A stretch of DNA of 64,000 nucleotides from Maribacter antarcticus DSM 21422 (GTDB taxonomy: Bacteria > Bacteroidota > Bacteroidia > Flavobacteriales > Flavobacteriaceae), in contig NZ_JHZC01000004.1 of the NCBI RefSeq assembly GCF_000621125.1, positions 248,001-312,000 of the forward strand, in the 5' to 3' direction. Of the stretch, positions 1-9,374 are shown piece by piece. The position numbers and the translations under genes were made by a program. The notes under the pieces were generated by a model, which made no database searches, was not told the origin of the DNA, and worked only from the letters and a program-made list of their open reading frames with translations. Positions within the stretch are counted from its first letter, which is position 1. Every line of letters begins with the position of its first letter.

Positions 1-1341
1 GAAAGCTATTTTATGGCCGTCATGTGACCAAACCAAATTACTTGGTGGGTCGGGTGAAGGGGCGGTTAATATGGATTCTTGGTTTTTTCCAATTTCTTTG
101 TATACCACAGCATCCTTCCATACGTAACAGATGTGATATTTGCTTGGATGCCATCTAACTCCACTTTGAACATCGGTGCTATGAAACGTCTGTTGTATGG
201 GTTTTCCTCCGTTAGGCGAAACCGTAAAGACTTGTTTTACTTTATTTTCGTCATACGCTAAGAACGCCAGTAAACTACCGTCATATGAGGAGCGTACTAT
301 TCCTTCACAGCCGGGATATTTAGTGGTATCGGTATGTGTTAATCTACGTTGGGTCGTGCCCTTAGGTGGCGCAGGCAGCCTAGTTTCGGTTCCTTTAATA
401 GGATATTTGATATTAGGGATGGTAATATCTTCGGGAATATCAACGATATAAACTTCGTCGATATTTTTTCCTTCATTGTTCTTAATGCTTCCAATAAAGG
501 CCCTAGCTCTTTGTTGACTGCCATCAGACTTTTTATACCCTGTATTTCCGACCCAACTATCGCCTGTGGCACGGCTAATTTCATCACTATTCGGAATTGG
601 ATTTGGCACCACCGATACCACCAATGCACTAAACCACTCGCCTGAGAAATTCTCTCCCTGATTCGCATCTACGACGGTCACTTTTTGACCTTTTTTTGAT
701 ACGCCAATTGTTCTTAAATTATAATGGATACCGGTGGAGTCTTCCAATTTTTTCATCAAGGCATCATTATAGGTGAAACCAATCCATGCACCATCACCAC
801 TCCATTCATGCCTATGCGTACCGCCTCTAAGAGCCCCAAGCGTAAAGGGAAAAGAAATATCCCGCGCATCCATAAAAATAGGTTCGCTAGGAGAGGAGTC
901 TTCAACAATTACCCCGGTTCTTCGCCATTGCTCATATGGAGCATCCGCAGAACAATTCAAAAGACCGTGAATAAAAGCGACCTTATTTTCGGTAGGACTA
1001 TAACTTACGGCGCCTACACCAGGCCCGTATTTAGTGTTCGTTGGAAGCGCATACAAAACCACCGTCTCACCAGTTTGGATATTTACTTTTTCAATTATTC
1101 CATTTGCGCTTATGCTATCTCGGTGGGTTCGCGTGTCATAAACAAGCCATTTATCATCCGGCGAAAAATTATCATTATTGTCCAAATCGTGATTATAGGA
1201 GAAATCATCTGTAATTTGATTTTCCTCTTTAAATTGTTTGCACTCACAGGCACTTAATAGCATTGTCATACTGGTAATTAAAGGTAATATATACCAATTA
1301 GGCCCCTTGAATTCTAAAAATATGCCGGCCAATCTATACAT
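1..1341 (-). CDS. DUF3748 (YidR-like) TolB-type propeller lipoprotein, 3' partial
   Basis: The frame is open for 447 codons from an ATG at 1341 to the left edge, so the C-terminus lies outside the window. A long signal peptide ends in the lipobox LLSAC, predicting an exported lipoprotein; a shorter start at 1269 (MTMLLSAC) is possible. The body has TolB/WD40-like turns such as NFSPDDKWLVYDTRTH, GGTHRHEWSGDGAWIGF and LVWSHDGHKIAF, with the conserved THRHEWSGDG core of the DUF3748 family (E. coli YidR). No biochemical function is established for the family; E. coli yidR lies near a sulfatase gene. The start is 5 bp after the stop of the propeller gene upstream, so the two are very probably co-transcribed. 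Family assignment is from recall of motifs, not a search. Confidence 0.8.
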   Translation of the reverse strand, partial: MYRLAGIFLEFKGPNWYILPLITSMTMLLSACECKQFKEENQITDDFSYNHDLDNNDNFSPDDKWLVYDTRTHRDSISANGIIEKVNIQTGETVVLYALPTNTKYGPGVGAVSYSPTENKVAFIHGLLNCSADAPYEQWRRTGVIVEDSSPSEPIFMDARDISFPFTLGALRGGTHRHEWSGDGAWIGFTYNDALMKKLEDSTGIHYNLRTIGVSKKGQKVTVVDANQGENFSGEWFSALVVSVVPNPIPNSDEISRATGDSWVGNTGYKKSDGSQQRARAFIGSIKNNEGKNIDEVYIVDIPEDITIPNIKYPIKGTETRLPAPPKGTTQRRLTHTDTTKYPGCEGIVRSSYDGSLLAFLAYDENKVKQVFTVSPNGGKPIQQTFHSTDVQSGVRWHPSKYHICYVWKDAVVYKEIGKNQESILTAPSPDPPSNLVWSHDGHKIAF

Positions 1342-1346
1342 CTGGT

Positions 1347-3602
1347 TTAGTTAGGGTGTATTATGTGCTCCATTGGTTCACTAATTATGCCCAAATACCT
1401 ACCCATCCAATACGGTAACAACCAAATATCACCTGCCGAATATTCTTGACCTCCATCATTTCCAATTTTATCCAATCTAAACATATTTGCATTATGCCGT
1501 TGCACGGGCCTTTCATCGGCAGGTAAAACTTCCGATATTGTTTGCTCTCTAAAGTTTGGGGAAATGAAATGAATATCTTTCCGATGACTATTTTTAATAT
1601 CCCAGGTGACCAAGTCCATGGGATGTTCCCTGAGATACCATGCGGCTTCTTCGAGGTCGAATTCCGGTGTTCCCGTGAGTGCAGTCATGATATTCCAGGC
1701 ACCCTCTTTTTCAGGTCGTTCAATATCCCAATGATCAATTATAGCCTCTTTATATTTGGCTTTTAAACTGTCGTTAAAGGCGTATCTGTACAAGCCCCAA
1801 TATCCAACAAAATACATTTCATCGTCAGAATGGTTCCAAGATTCGGATAACATCTTACTCCAGTCATCTGAACCTTCGGGAGCAGGTGCAATATCTTTCA
1901 TGGGCCACATTAGGTTGTCAAGATACCCATGATTTTCCATAAGATCAAAAGCTTTCTCTTTATATTTTTCTTTACCGGTAAAATGATAAGCGGTTTGAAG
2001 CATGGCGATGATATTAGATGAGTTTATTTTCCTATCACCTACCATTCTTGGCCTGGCATTTACATATTCAGGGTTCCATTTACCCCAAGTGGTCGGTTTT
2101 CCATCAAAATCTATCATATACATGTCATTGCGGACCACATGGCTCATTAAGGTATCTATTAGGGTTATGGCGCGGTCTTTCAAATCATTATCCATTAATT
2201 CTGCCATCACCCCGTATGCAAATATATGACCAATTGCTTCATCGCTACTTGTGGTCGCTTTCCAGTCCCATTCGGAATCTTCTGAATGTTGCCATCTATC
2301 TGGATCATTTAAAACATCAATATACCCACTTCGCTCAAACGACCGCGAAGGAAATCCGGGAATAGGGTTTATACTGAACAACCGTTCCATGGCGTCCATC
2401 GATTCCCTACAATTTTGCAATGCATCTTCGGATTTAGTAACGGAATAGCGAAAAACTTCCCCCGCTAAATACATGGTGGTCCAAAGACCGTCATTGTCAG
2501 AATCTGATAATCGCCCAGAATCAATATTTCCATTATCGAGATCGGTTAGACTGGCGTTGAACCCCAATCTAATATGCCTGTTCCGTACTTGTTGTTCGTA
2601 ATAATTAGCTTTGTCAAACAAAGTCATCTCCTCAAAAACTAGTTTTCCAAGTCCCGTATCCGTTAGTACCAAAACAGAGCCGTCATCCCCTTTTGAAATT
2701 TGTTTTACATGGTTTCCTGGCAGCCAACGTTTGCCATAATAATAATCAAATTTACCATCCTCCTTAAGTTTAAATGCTCCTTGGGCCGATCCGAACCAAA
2801 GCTCGCCGTCAAGGACTTTTATTGTCGTGAGTTCATTTACTGGCAATTTATCATGCAGCACGCCTATTTGCTTTCCAGTTTGGGAGTCTATCTCTAAATA
2901 ACCATTATTTCTTCCGATGACGAGTTTGTTTTCTGACACGGTAAAGCAGGTCATTTCTTGGTCGTTGTAAAAGGTTTTGAATGTTTTGTTTACAGTGTTA
3001 AAGCTATAAATACTGTGCTGCCCTAAAATGAAAAATACGTTTTGTGATTCATCATACTGTATATCAATCACGCTATCCTCGGAAATGGCAATTTGCCATG
3101 GCTCCTTATCTTTTGAAAGAAATTCCAATGAATTTCCATCACTGATCAAAAAATTGAAATCGGTTCCAGTGGCGAGAATATTGGCCTTTGGTAAAGTATG
3201 TGGAATAAAAAGGCTTCCTGCCCAAGCATTACTAAATACGGCGGTATCATCCAGATAAACGAATTGATTTTTATAAAGTGTTAGATTAGAAATCTTTTTG
3301 TTGGTGAGCGGTCTATAGGTTCTGTCCTGAATCAGTTTGCCGGGGTAAAGAAACTGTCCGTCATGGGCGCTTAACAGTCCATTTGAAGATATGGTCTGGA
3401 TAACGTTGTTCCGGTCCATGAAGCTTTTTGTTAAGGAAACGGATTCTTGAGTCACAAAATATTTGATGCTATAATTCTGTGTATAGGGTATATCTTTATA
3501 AACAGGCATCGCCATAACCGCATCTTTTTCGCTGGTAGGATTAGTACAAGCAATACATACCAAGAATAATAGGGACATACAGCATTGGTTTCGTTTTTTC
3601 AT
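1347..3602 (-). CDS. Exported beta-propeller plus (alpha/alpha)-barrel lipoprotein
   Basis: I place the start at 3602 because it gives a clean lipoprotein signal (MKKRNQCC...LVCIAC, then TNPTSEKD); an upstream in-frame ATG at 3692 would add 30 residues and bury it. The product is about 751 residues. Residues ~80-340 contain repeated propeller strands like those of sensor propellers (LWFGSAQGAFKLKEDG, VLVLTDTGLGKLVF). The C-terminal ~400 residues are helical and rich in aromatic and acidic residues (DSDNDGLWTTMYLAGEVF, FPSRSFERSGY, SDEAIGHIFAYG), as in (alpha/alpha)6 toroid carbohydrate-active proteins. No GH or PL family can be named. It lies between the cytochrome-VCBS lipoprotein and the DUF3748 gene on the same strand, suggesting a surface or periplasmic role in carbohydrate handling. 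Confidence 0.65.
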   Translation of the reverse strand: MKKRNQCCMSLLFLVCIACTNPTSEKDAVMAMPVYKDIPYTQNYSIKYFVTQESVSLTKSFMDRNNVIQTISSNGLLSAHDGQFLYPGKLIQDRTYRPLTNKKISNLTLYKNQFVYLDDTAVFSNAWAGSLFIPHTLPKANILATGTDFNFLISDGNSLEFLSKDKEPWQIAISEDSVIDIQYDESQNVFFILGQHSIYSFNTVNKTFKTFYNDQEMTCFTVSENKLVIGRNNGYLEIDSQTGKQIGVLHDKLPVNELTTIKVLDGELWFGSAQGAFKLKEDGKFDYYYGKRWLPGNHVKQISKGDDGSVLVLTDTGLGKLVFEEMTLFDKANYYEQQVRNRHIRLGFNASLTDLDNGNIDSGRLSDSDNDGLWTTMYLAGEVFRYSVTKSEDALQNCRESMDAMERLFSINPIPGFPSRSFERSGYIDVLNDPDRWQHSEDSEWDWKATTSSDEAIGHIFAYGVMAELMDNDLKDRAITLIDTLMSHVVRNDMYMIDFDGKPTTWGKWNPEYVNARPRMVGDRKINSSNIIAMLQTAYHFTGKEKYKEKAFDLMENHGYLDNLMWPMKDIAPAPEGSDDWSKMLSESWNHSDDEMYFVGYWGLYRYAFNDSLKAKYKEAIIDHWDIERPEKEGAWNIMTALTGTPEFDLEEAAWYLREHPMDLVTWDIKNSHRKDIHFISPNFREQTISEVLPADERPVQRHNANMFRLDKIGNDGGQEYSAGDIWLLPYWMGRYLGIISEPMEHIIHPN

Positions 3603-3962
3603 AGGATAATGGTCGTTTTGAATTCTTGTTTTAATTCTCGCTTTGGCACAGGTATGGCAATCGTTAAGCAAAACAAAATAAACATTTTTCAATAATCTAA
3701 ACTTCTTATATGTTAGATGGTTTGCATGGTATTTTGCCCTGAAAGGCTTTTGCGGTTAAAGTTTTATCATTTTAAGACAGCATTCTATAGGTTGGGAGGC
3801 TAAAACAAATAAAGTGAAACGTTTTATATTCGTTTACGAAGTATGCAAATAGGGAAAATAGAAGCAGAAATTATATACACAACACTTGATTATACTTGTG
3901 ATAGGTGGTTATATGCGATGAAAAATATCTGAACGCTATTTTAAATGAATTTTGAACCTTTC
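3603..3962. other. 360-bp intergenic region, probable internal promoter
   Basis: No coding frame with a plausible start or homology is seen. Both flanking genes run leftwards, so this stretch holds the leader of the propeller gene and the 3' end of the cytochrome-VCBS gene. I could not find a paired TTTG/TAnnTTTG promoter or a convincing terminator. The size alone suggests that the two downstream genes may have their own promoter. Confidence 0.4.
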
Positions 3963-5540
3963 TTATTTGATGGTATTTTCCAAAACAATGACCGACGGAC
4001 TTTCTGTTAGCCATTTTTTACTCAGTCCCGTAGTGTCGCCTTTTGCCAAGAAGTAAACAAAAGACCCTAAAGCAATATCAACATCCCCGTCACCATCTAC
4101 ATCGCCAACATCCATAACAATCCATCTTCCTTTTGTGGCTTGGGGAAAAGAACTGGCTTCAAACATTAGGTTGCCTTTATTCTCTAGATAAACAAAGCTT
4201 TCTTCTGGATATTGAACATAATCCGGAAAAAATGAAATGGAGGCAATATCCAAATCACCATCAAGGTCATAATCTCTGGGAATGGCTTTATACGCGCCAT
4301 TTTGTTGATAAAAATAGGCCTGGGTGAAATTGAGATTTCTGTCATTTAGAAAGATATAAATACCATGGTAATTCTTTAAAATTGGTGTTTTGTCCGCATT
4401 ATCACCACATACATATAGGATATCATCATAACCGTCATTATTAAAATCGGCCAATTCTATATACTGGCTTCCGTTAAGTGGTGAAAATGTTAGCAAACTC
4501 TTTTCCGAGAATGTGCTATCGCCATTGTTTTCATAATAAAAAACTCCTTCTTGGCCTTGAGCCATTAACACAAAAATATCGTTAAGGCCATCATTGTTAT
4601 AGTCTTTTATAATGGCGGTAATGGCACCAGGCTTATTTCTTAATTCTTTTGCAACGTATTTGTTGGAACCTTGATTTTCATACCAAACCAACTTACCCGT
4701 TAGATTACCATATTCACATGCAATAATATCATCTTTTCCATCATTGTTCAAATCGCCATAAGCCATAGCAACAGGTCGCTGTAGCTTATTTAGAATAGGG
4801 GTAGAGCCTATTTGATTTTGCGCAAGGGCATTAGGTAAGATCTTTTGTACCATGCCGTTGGACAGGTCATTGGGGAACATATTTTTACCAATGGTTGTCA
4901 GATAAACAGTATCTGAATTTTCATAATAATGAATTGGTGTATTATTGAGGGCTATATTTTTTTTCAAATTGAGATTAGGATCGATAAAAGTCAAGACATT
5001 GTTGTTTTGTTTGCTATCACTAAAAACGATGCCTTTATTCTGTTCGAGTATTTTAACCATTGTAGTTAAGGGAGGGCGATGTGTAACAGAAACCTCTTTA
5101 TAGTCGAAATGCTTTAGGCCTATTTCTATTTCATGACTTCTTTGGCGTATTGGAAAACTATCAATGGCATTTTCTAAATAATAATCTACTAACTTCATCC
5201 AATCTGCTCTAGCTATAAGAGGTTCTTCCGGAAAGATATTCGCATTTTTAATTATCGCTCTGTTTTCAGGAGATCCAAAAATGCTATCTGGCTGTTTTCC
5301 GCCGTTGTATATACCCAATCTGTTGCCCATTGCCGGAAGTATGTCGGCCTCCCAAATAGTTTTGGATAGATCGGAGGGAGGGGTAAAAGCATGGCATTGC
5401 GCACAATGAATCTTGGCTAATTCCATTCCGGAAAGGCCTGAGGCCGGTACATCTTCTACCGCAGGCTTTTTTGGTTCATTTTTTCCTGTACATGAAAAAA
5501 ATAGACAAATAAATAGACACACTGGAATAAGTTTCTTCAT
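3963..5540 (-). CDS. Cytochrome c-domain lipoprotein with VCBS/FG-GAP repeats
   Basis: 525 residues. The N-terminus is a lipoprotein signal (MKKLIPVCLFICLFFSC). A short cytochrome c domain follows, with one CxxCH haem site (IHCAQCHAF, residues ~46-53) and a likely distal methionine in ILPAMGNRLG. From about residue 245 to the end come FG-GAP/VCBS calcium-loop repeats: DLNNDGKDDIIACEYGN, DYNNDGLNDIFVLM, DFNNDGYDDILYVCGD, DYDLDGDLDIASISF and DVDGDGDVDIALGSF. These are the DxDxDGxxD loops of integrin-like propellers. Expected location is the outer or periplasmic membrane face. Proteins combining haem c and VCBS repeats are common in Bacteroidota and Planctomycetota, mostly of unknown function. 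It is 46 bp downstream of fucI on the same strand, so it probably belongs to that operon. Confidence 0.8.
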   Translation of the reverse strand: MKKLIPVCLFICLFFSCTGKNEPKKPAVEDVPASGLSGMELAKIHCAQCHAFTPPSDLSKTIWEADILPAMGNRLGIYNGGKQPDSIFGSPENRAIIKNANIFPEEPLIARADWMKLVDYYLENAIDSFPIRQRSHEIEIGLKHFDYKEVSVTHRPPLTTMVKILEQNKGIVFSDSKQNNNVLTFIDPNLNLKKNIALNNTPIHYYENSDTVYLTTIGKNMFPNDLSNGMVQKILPNALAQNQIGSTPILNKLQRPVAMAYGDLNNDGKDDIIACEYGNLTGKLVWYENQGSNKYVAKELRNKPGAITAIIKDYNNDGLNDIFVLMAQGQEGVFYYENNGDSTFSEKSLLTFSPLNGSQYIELADFNNDGYDDILYVCGDNADKTPILKNYHGIYIFLNDRNLNFTQAYFYQQNGAYKAIPRDYDLDGDLDIASISFFPDYVQYPEESFVYLENKGNLMFEASSFPQATKGRWIVMDVGDVDGDGDVDIALGSFVYFLAKGDTTGLSKKWLTESPSVIVLENTIK

Positions 5541-5586
5541 TTATCCAAACTTTGATTATACCAACCACAAACGTAGGTATAATCCT

Positions 5587-7374
5587 TTATTTTATCCCAT
5601 AAAGTGGTCCATAAGCTTTGCATGCCCTATAATCTTGTCCCTCTTTATCGGAGCCAAAAGACGACCATAATGCCGGTCTAAAAACAGCACTTTCATCTAC
5701 ATTATGCATATTCACAGGGATTCTTAGCATGGAAGCCAAAGAAATGAGATCGGCACCGATATGACCATAGCTTATGGCACCATGATTGGCACCCCAATTT
5801 GCCATAACGGTATATACATCTTTAAAAGCACCTTTGCCCGTGGTAATGGGCGCAAACCAAGTAGTAGGCCAAGTAGGGTTGGTTCTTTCGTCCAAGGTTT
5901 TATGTACGTCCTCCTCCAAAACTACGGTCCAACCTTCTGCTATTTGTAGTACCGGCCCAACACCTTTGACCAAGTTAATACGGCACATGGTAACTGGCAT
6001 TTCTCCATCGGTCTTAAACTGGGAAGAATAGCCTCCGCCTCTAAAGTATTCCTTAACGGCTTGTGGCCATAAGGTTGCATCCAAACACTTTTGGGCTTCT
6101 CCTTCGGTAATTTCCCAAAAGGGTTTCATTATAGGCCGTCCGGCTGCAGTTTGTTGCTGAGCAGTGGCATCTAATGTGGTAGACCCTGAATTGATCAAAT
6201 GGATAATACCGTGCTTTGCCTTTCCTTTCAGCTCCTTTCCGGTTACCCTCCTTACAGATTCTGGGCTCCAATAGGTTCTCACATCTGAGAAAATTTGGGC
6301 CGTATTGGTCAGCAAATGTCCAAGAAGCATGGATACGCCATTTAAACTGTCATTTTCCGTGGCCACCATAAAGGCTTGTCGTATGCCGTTCCAATCAAAA
6401 GAGGAGTTTAATATGGCTTCGGGGAAATCTCCATTGGGCATATGGTCTGTCCATTGACGTTGCCCTTGAAAACCTGCGGCAATAGCATTTCTTCCAAAAG
6501 CTTCCTCACCATAGCCCATTTCCTTTAATTTCGGATTTCCGACCATAAGGTCACGGATGATCAAGGTCATCTTAACGACCGTTTCCCACTCCCATTCCTT
6601 TCTCTTTTTATCTCCTTTTAGCTCATCTATGTTGTAATCTTTTCCCTCTTTGCAATTTTCATAGGTCCATTTCAAGGCTTTTTGGTATTCTTCGCGGTCA
6701 TAGATTTGTTCTTCGATTCTTCTTGTAACCTCGGTTTGGTCCACAAATTCGGTTCGCATACCTAAATAATCGTGAAAGAAATTTTGGTCTACCATAGAGC
6801 CTACAATACCCATGGAGGAATATCCTAGCGACAGATACGACTTGCCTTTCATTTGGGCAACCGCCAGACCTGCTTTTACAAAGCGGAGTATTTTTTCTTT
6901 CACGTCTTCGTGAATCTCAGTATCTCCGGTATCTTGTACTTCACGACCGTAGATGCTGAACGCGGGCAATCCTTTTTGGGCGTACCCTGCCAAGGCCGCT
7001 GCAAGATAAACGGCACCAGGCCGCTCGGTTCCATTAAAGCCCCAAATGGCCTTTATGGTATTTGGATTAGCGTCCATGACCTCTGTGCCATAACACCAGG
7101 CGGGTGTAACGGTCAAAGAGACTGAAACGCCTTCACGTTCAAATTTATCGGCACACAGAGCGGCTTCTGCGACTCCACCGATATTGGTGTCGGCTAGTAC
7201 ACATTCGACTTTTTCGCCACTCGGAAATCTTAAATTTTCTTCTATGAGCTTCGCTGCATTTTTTGCCATTTCCATGCATTGTGCTTCAAGGGATTCTCTA
7301 ACTCCTCTTTCACGACCATCGATTACCGGTCTAATACCTACTTTTGGCAATCTGCCTATTAATCTGTTGCTCAT
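5587..7374 (-). CDS. fucI: L-fucose isomerase (also D-arabinose isomerase)
   Basis: 595 residues, near the 591 of E. coli FucI. The enzyme interconverts L-fucose with L-fuculose and D-arabinose with D-ribulose using Mn2+. The family's metal and catalytic residues can be placed: E340 in [11 protein letters not shown]364 in IFSDVRTYW and H531 in [11 protein letters not shown], each three positions beyond E337, D361 and H528 of E. coli. Other signatures are [20 protein letters not shown] at the N-terminus and [16 protein letters not shown]. There is no signal peptide, so it is cytoplasmic. The start ATG overlaps the stop of the upstream kinase gene (ATGA), implying translational coupling. The usual third enzyme, a class II fuculose-phosphate aldolase, is absent from the window. 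Confidence 0.96.
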   Translation of the reverse strand: MSNRLIGRLPKVGIRPVIDGRERGVRESLEAQCMEMAKNAAKLIEENLRFPSGEKVECVLADTNIGGVAEAALCADKFEREGVSVSLTVTPAWCYGTEVMDANPNTIKAIWGFNGTERPGAVYLAAALAGYAQKGLPAFSIYGREVQDTGDTEIHEDVKEKILRFVKAGLAVAQMKGKSYLSLGYSSMGIVGSMVDQNFFHDYLGMRTEFVDQTEVTRRIEEQIYDREEYQKALKWTYENCKEGKDYNIDELKGDKKRKEWEWETVVKMTLIIRDLMVGNPKLKEMGYGEEAFGRNAIAAGFQGQRQWTDHMPNGDFPEAILNSSFDWNGIRQAFMVATENDSLNGVSMLLGHLLTNTAQIFSDVRTYWSPESVRRVTGKELKGKAKHGIIHLINSGSTTLDATAQQQTAAGRPIMKPFWEITEGEAQKCLDATLWPQAVKEYFRGGGYSSQFKTDGEMPVTMCRINLVKGVGPVLQIAEGWTVVLEEDVHKTLDERTNPTWPTTWFAPITTGKGAFKDVYTVMANWGANHGAISYGHIGADLISLASMLRIPVNMHNVDESAVFRPALWSSFGSDKEGQDYRACKAYGPLYGIK

Positions 7375-9056
7375 TTTTCAGCTGTTTTATTTTTTATTTG
7401 AATCAGATTTTTCATGACCCCAAACATTTCTATTTTAGTTCCTTCAATGCCAAAAGCATCATGTAATTTTTTATAGAGAGCGTATAGTTTATTATAAGTT
7501 TGAACATTTTCTGCGATTGGTTCGTATACCTTTTCCAATATTTTACAACTTCTATCCTGTAGCGTTTTAAAGGAAATAGGCTTGCCTTCTGCTATACAAG
7601 CTGCATGGGCACCAATTATCGCTGCACCTAATGCGACTGTTTCGTTAGAAGCGGCAATCTTCATCGGTTTGTTGATGACATCTGCATAAATTTGCATAAA
7701 AAAGGCATTCTTGTGGGTGATTCCACCGCAATTTACAATCTCATGGATTACAACACCTTGCCTTTCCATGTCCTCTACGATTGTTCTTGCACCGAAGGCC
7801 GTACTTTCTATTAGCGCTCTATAGATTTCATAATCCTTGGTTTGCAGACTTTGGCCTAGAAGAAGACCAGATAACATAGGGTCTGAAAGGATCGAGCGAT
7901 TGCCATTATTCCAATCCAGCACGATTAATCCACTTGAACCTACCTTTAATTTTTCAGCTTCTTGGGTAAGTTCACGATGCGATTGTTTGTTTTTTAGCAC
8001 GACCTTGATAAACCAGTCGAGTATGTCACCAACGGCACTTTGACCAGCTTCTACACCATAATATCCCGGCAAAACAGATTCTGCCGCGACACTAGCCACT
8101 CCTTGAATGTCTGATTTACCTGAATGTAGATTAGCCAAAACGAGGTCACAGGTCGAGGTTCCGATAATTTTGACTAGACTTCCATCCTTTATTCCAGAGC
8201 CGATCGCCCCCGCATGGGCATCTAAAATCCCCATGGCAACAGGAATTCCCTCTGGCATTCCAAACTCCTCCGCCCATTTTTTAGATAAGGTACCGCACGT
8301 TTCTGCTACAGAAAAGGTCTGTTCAGGTAAGGTTTGTAAAATTCTTAATAGATCTGGATGCAATTTTTTTATAAATTCTTTATCGGGGAAACCGCCCCAC
8401 TCTTCATTGTAGAGTCCCTTATGACCAGCTGCGCAGATATTGCGTTTTACGGTTAGGGCATCGGTACATCCAGTTAATATTGCTGGTATAAAATCACTAA
8501 ACTCTAACCAAGTGTAGGCGGCATCAAAGACCTCCTTGTCCGTATTTCTGCATTTTAGGATTTTGGCCCAAAACCATTCGGACGAATATGCGCCTCCAAT
8601 TTTATCAAGATACAGAGGCCGGTTTTCAATACTGGTTTTTGTAATGAATTCGGCCTCGGCGTGCGAACAGTGGTCTTTCCACATCCAAGCATAAGCATTG
8701 ACGTTGTTCCGAAATTCGTTCAAGTCCGATAATGGTATCATCTCCTTGGTAACAGGCAAAGGGGTAGATCCTGTAGCATCTACACCAATTCCGGAAACAG
8801 AGCTCATTTCTATACCTAAAGCTTTGTTTTGTAACATAGTATTTTTTAATGCCTTTTTCATTGAAATGACATAATCTGCCGGTTTTTGCCGAGCCAATAA
8901 ACTATTATCTTTCGATAGGAAAACACCATTTTCTCCCTCTTCGTAAGTTTGCTCTACCGTATTCAGTACTTTTCCGGTTCTCAGATGCATGGTTAAGACC
9001 CTAACGGACGTAGAGCCAAAATCTAGTCCTATAACGATCTTGTTTTGTGTCATCAA
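7371..9056 (-). CDS. FGGY sugar kinase, ribulokinase (AraB)-like
   Basis: 561 residues, the size of AraB ribulokinases (~560) rather than the shorter E. coli FucK (~480). The N-terminal actin-like fold starts [15 protein letters not shown]. AraB-type landmarks are [12 protein letters not shown] (residues ~94-105) and [12 protein letters not shown], equivalent to the ribulokinase LWKDHTAxxEAE motif. [13 protein letters not shown] and GTSTCDL form the second phosphate-binding region, and [19 protein letters not shown] is the FGGY C-terminal signature. Being coupled to fucI, it should phosphorylate the ketose made by FucI, either L-fuculose or D-ribulose. The AraB-like character favours a pentulose substrate, but this is inference. 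It is the first gene of the leftward operon. Confidence 0.85.
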   Translation of the reverse strand: MMTQNKIVIGLDFGSTSVRVLTMHLRTGKVLNTVEQTYEEGENGVFLSKDNSLLARQKPADYVISMKKALKNTMLQNKALGIEMSSVSGIGVDATGSTPLPVTKEMIPLSDLNEFRNNVNAYAWMWKDHCSHAEAEFITKTSIENRPLYLDKIGGAYSSEWFWAKILKCRNTDKEVFDAAYTWLEFSDFIPAILTGCTDALTVKRNICAAGHKGLYNEEWGGFPDKEFIKKLHPDLLRILQTLPEQTFSVAETCGTLSKKWAEEFGMPEGIPVAMGILDAHAGAIGSGIKDGSLVKIIGTSTCDLVLANLHSGKSDIQGVASVAAESVLPGYYGVEAGQSAVGDILDWFIKVVLKNKQSHRELTQEAEKLKVGSSGLIVLDWNNGNRSILSDPMLSGLLLGQSLQTKDYEIYRALIESTAFGARTIVEDMERQGVVIHEIVNCGGITHKNAFFMQIYADVINKPMKIAASNETVALGAAIIGAHAACIAEGKPISFKTLQDRSCKILEKVYEPIAENVQTYNKLYALYKKLHDAFGIEGTKIEMFGVMKNLIQIKNKTAEK

Positions 9057-9374
9057 TAATAAATATTACAAAAATTTAAAAATAGTAGCTGTTGGAATAT
9101 GAACTGAATACACAAATTTAAATCGAAAAAAATATAGCTAAGGTTAAAATAACATCTGTTTGCAATAAAATACTTTCATAGCCTCTTTGAAGAAAATAAT
9201 ATATTTGAGATGCGCGTTTTTTTGTTTTTTTAATACGCCAATCAAGGGCTCATTCCCCCCTTATTGTGAATACAAAACGTCACATGCGAACTAGCTTTTT
9301 AAGCAGCATCACAAGTACTTGCACGGAAGTAAAAATATGTTGGTTTATGGACAAACAACCCTAACTTAAAAATT
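9057..9374. promoter_or_regulatory. Divergent promoter region between the kinase and aldolase genes
   Basis: 318 bp between divergent genes. Two sequences match the Bacteroidota -7 element TAnnTTTG: TAAATTTG on the minus strand (9120 to 9113), about 57 bp from the kinase start, and TATATTTG on the plus strand (9200-9207), about 168 bp before the aldolase start. Neither has a -33 TTTG at the usual spacing, so both are tentative. No coding frame is evident. Confidence 0.35.

Noticed and set aside
79..1257. Several plus-strand open frames (79-261, 349-645, 724-1257)
   Set aside because: They lie opposite a continuous minus-strand frame with clear DUF3748 lipoprotein character, and have no homology of their own.
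9200..9207. Plus-strand promoter for the 9375 aldolase
   Set aside because: Matches TAnnTTTG but has no -33 element at proper spacing and would give a ~160-nt leader; kept only as a tentative note.
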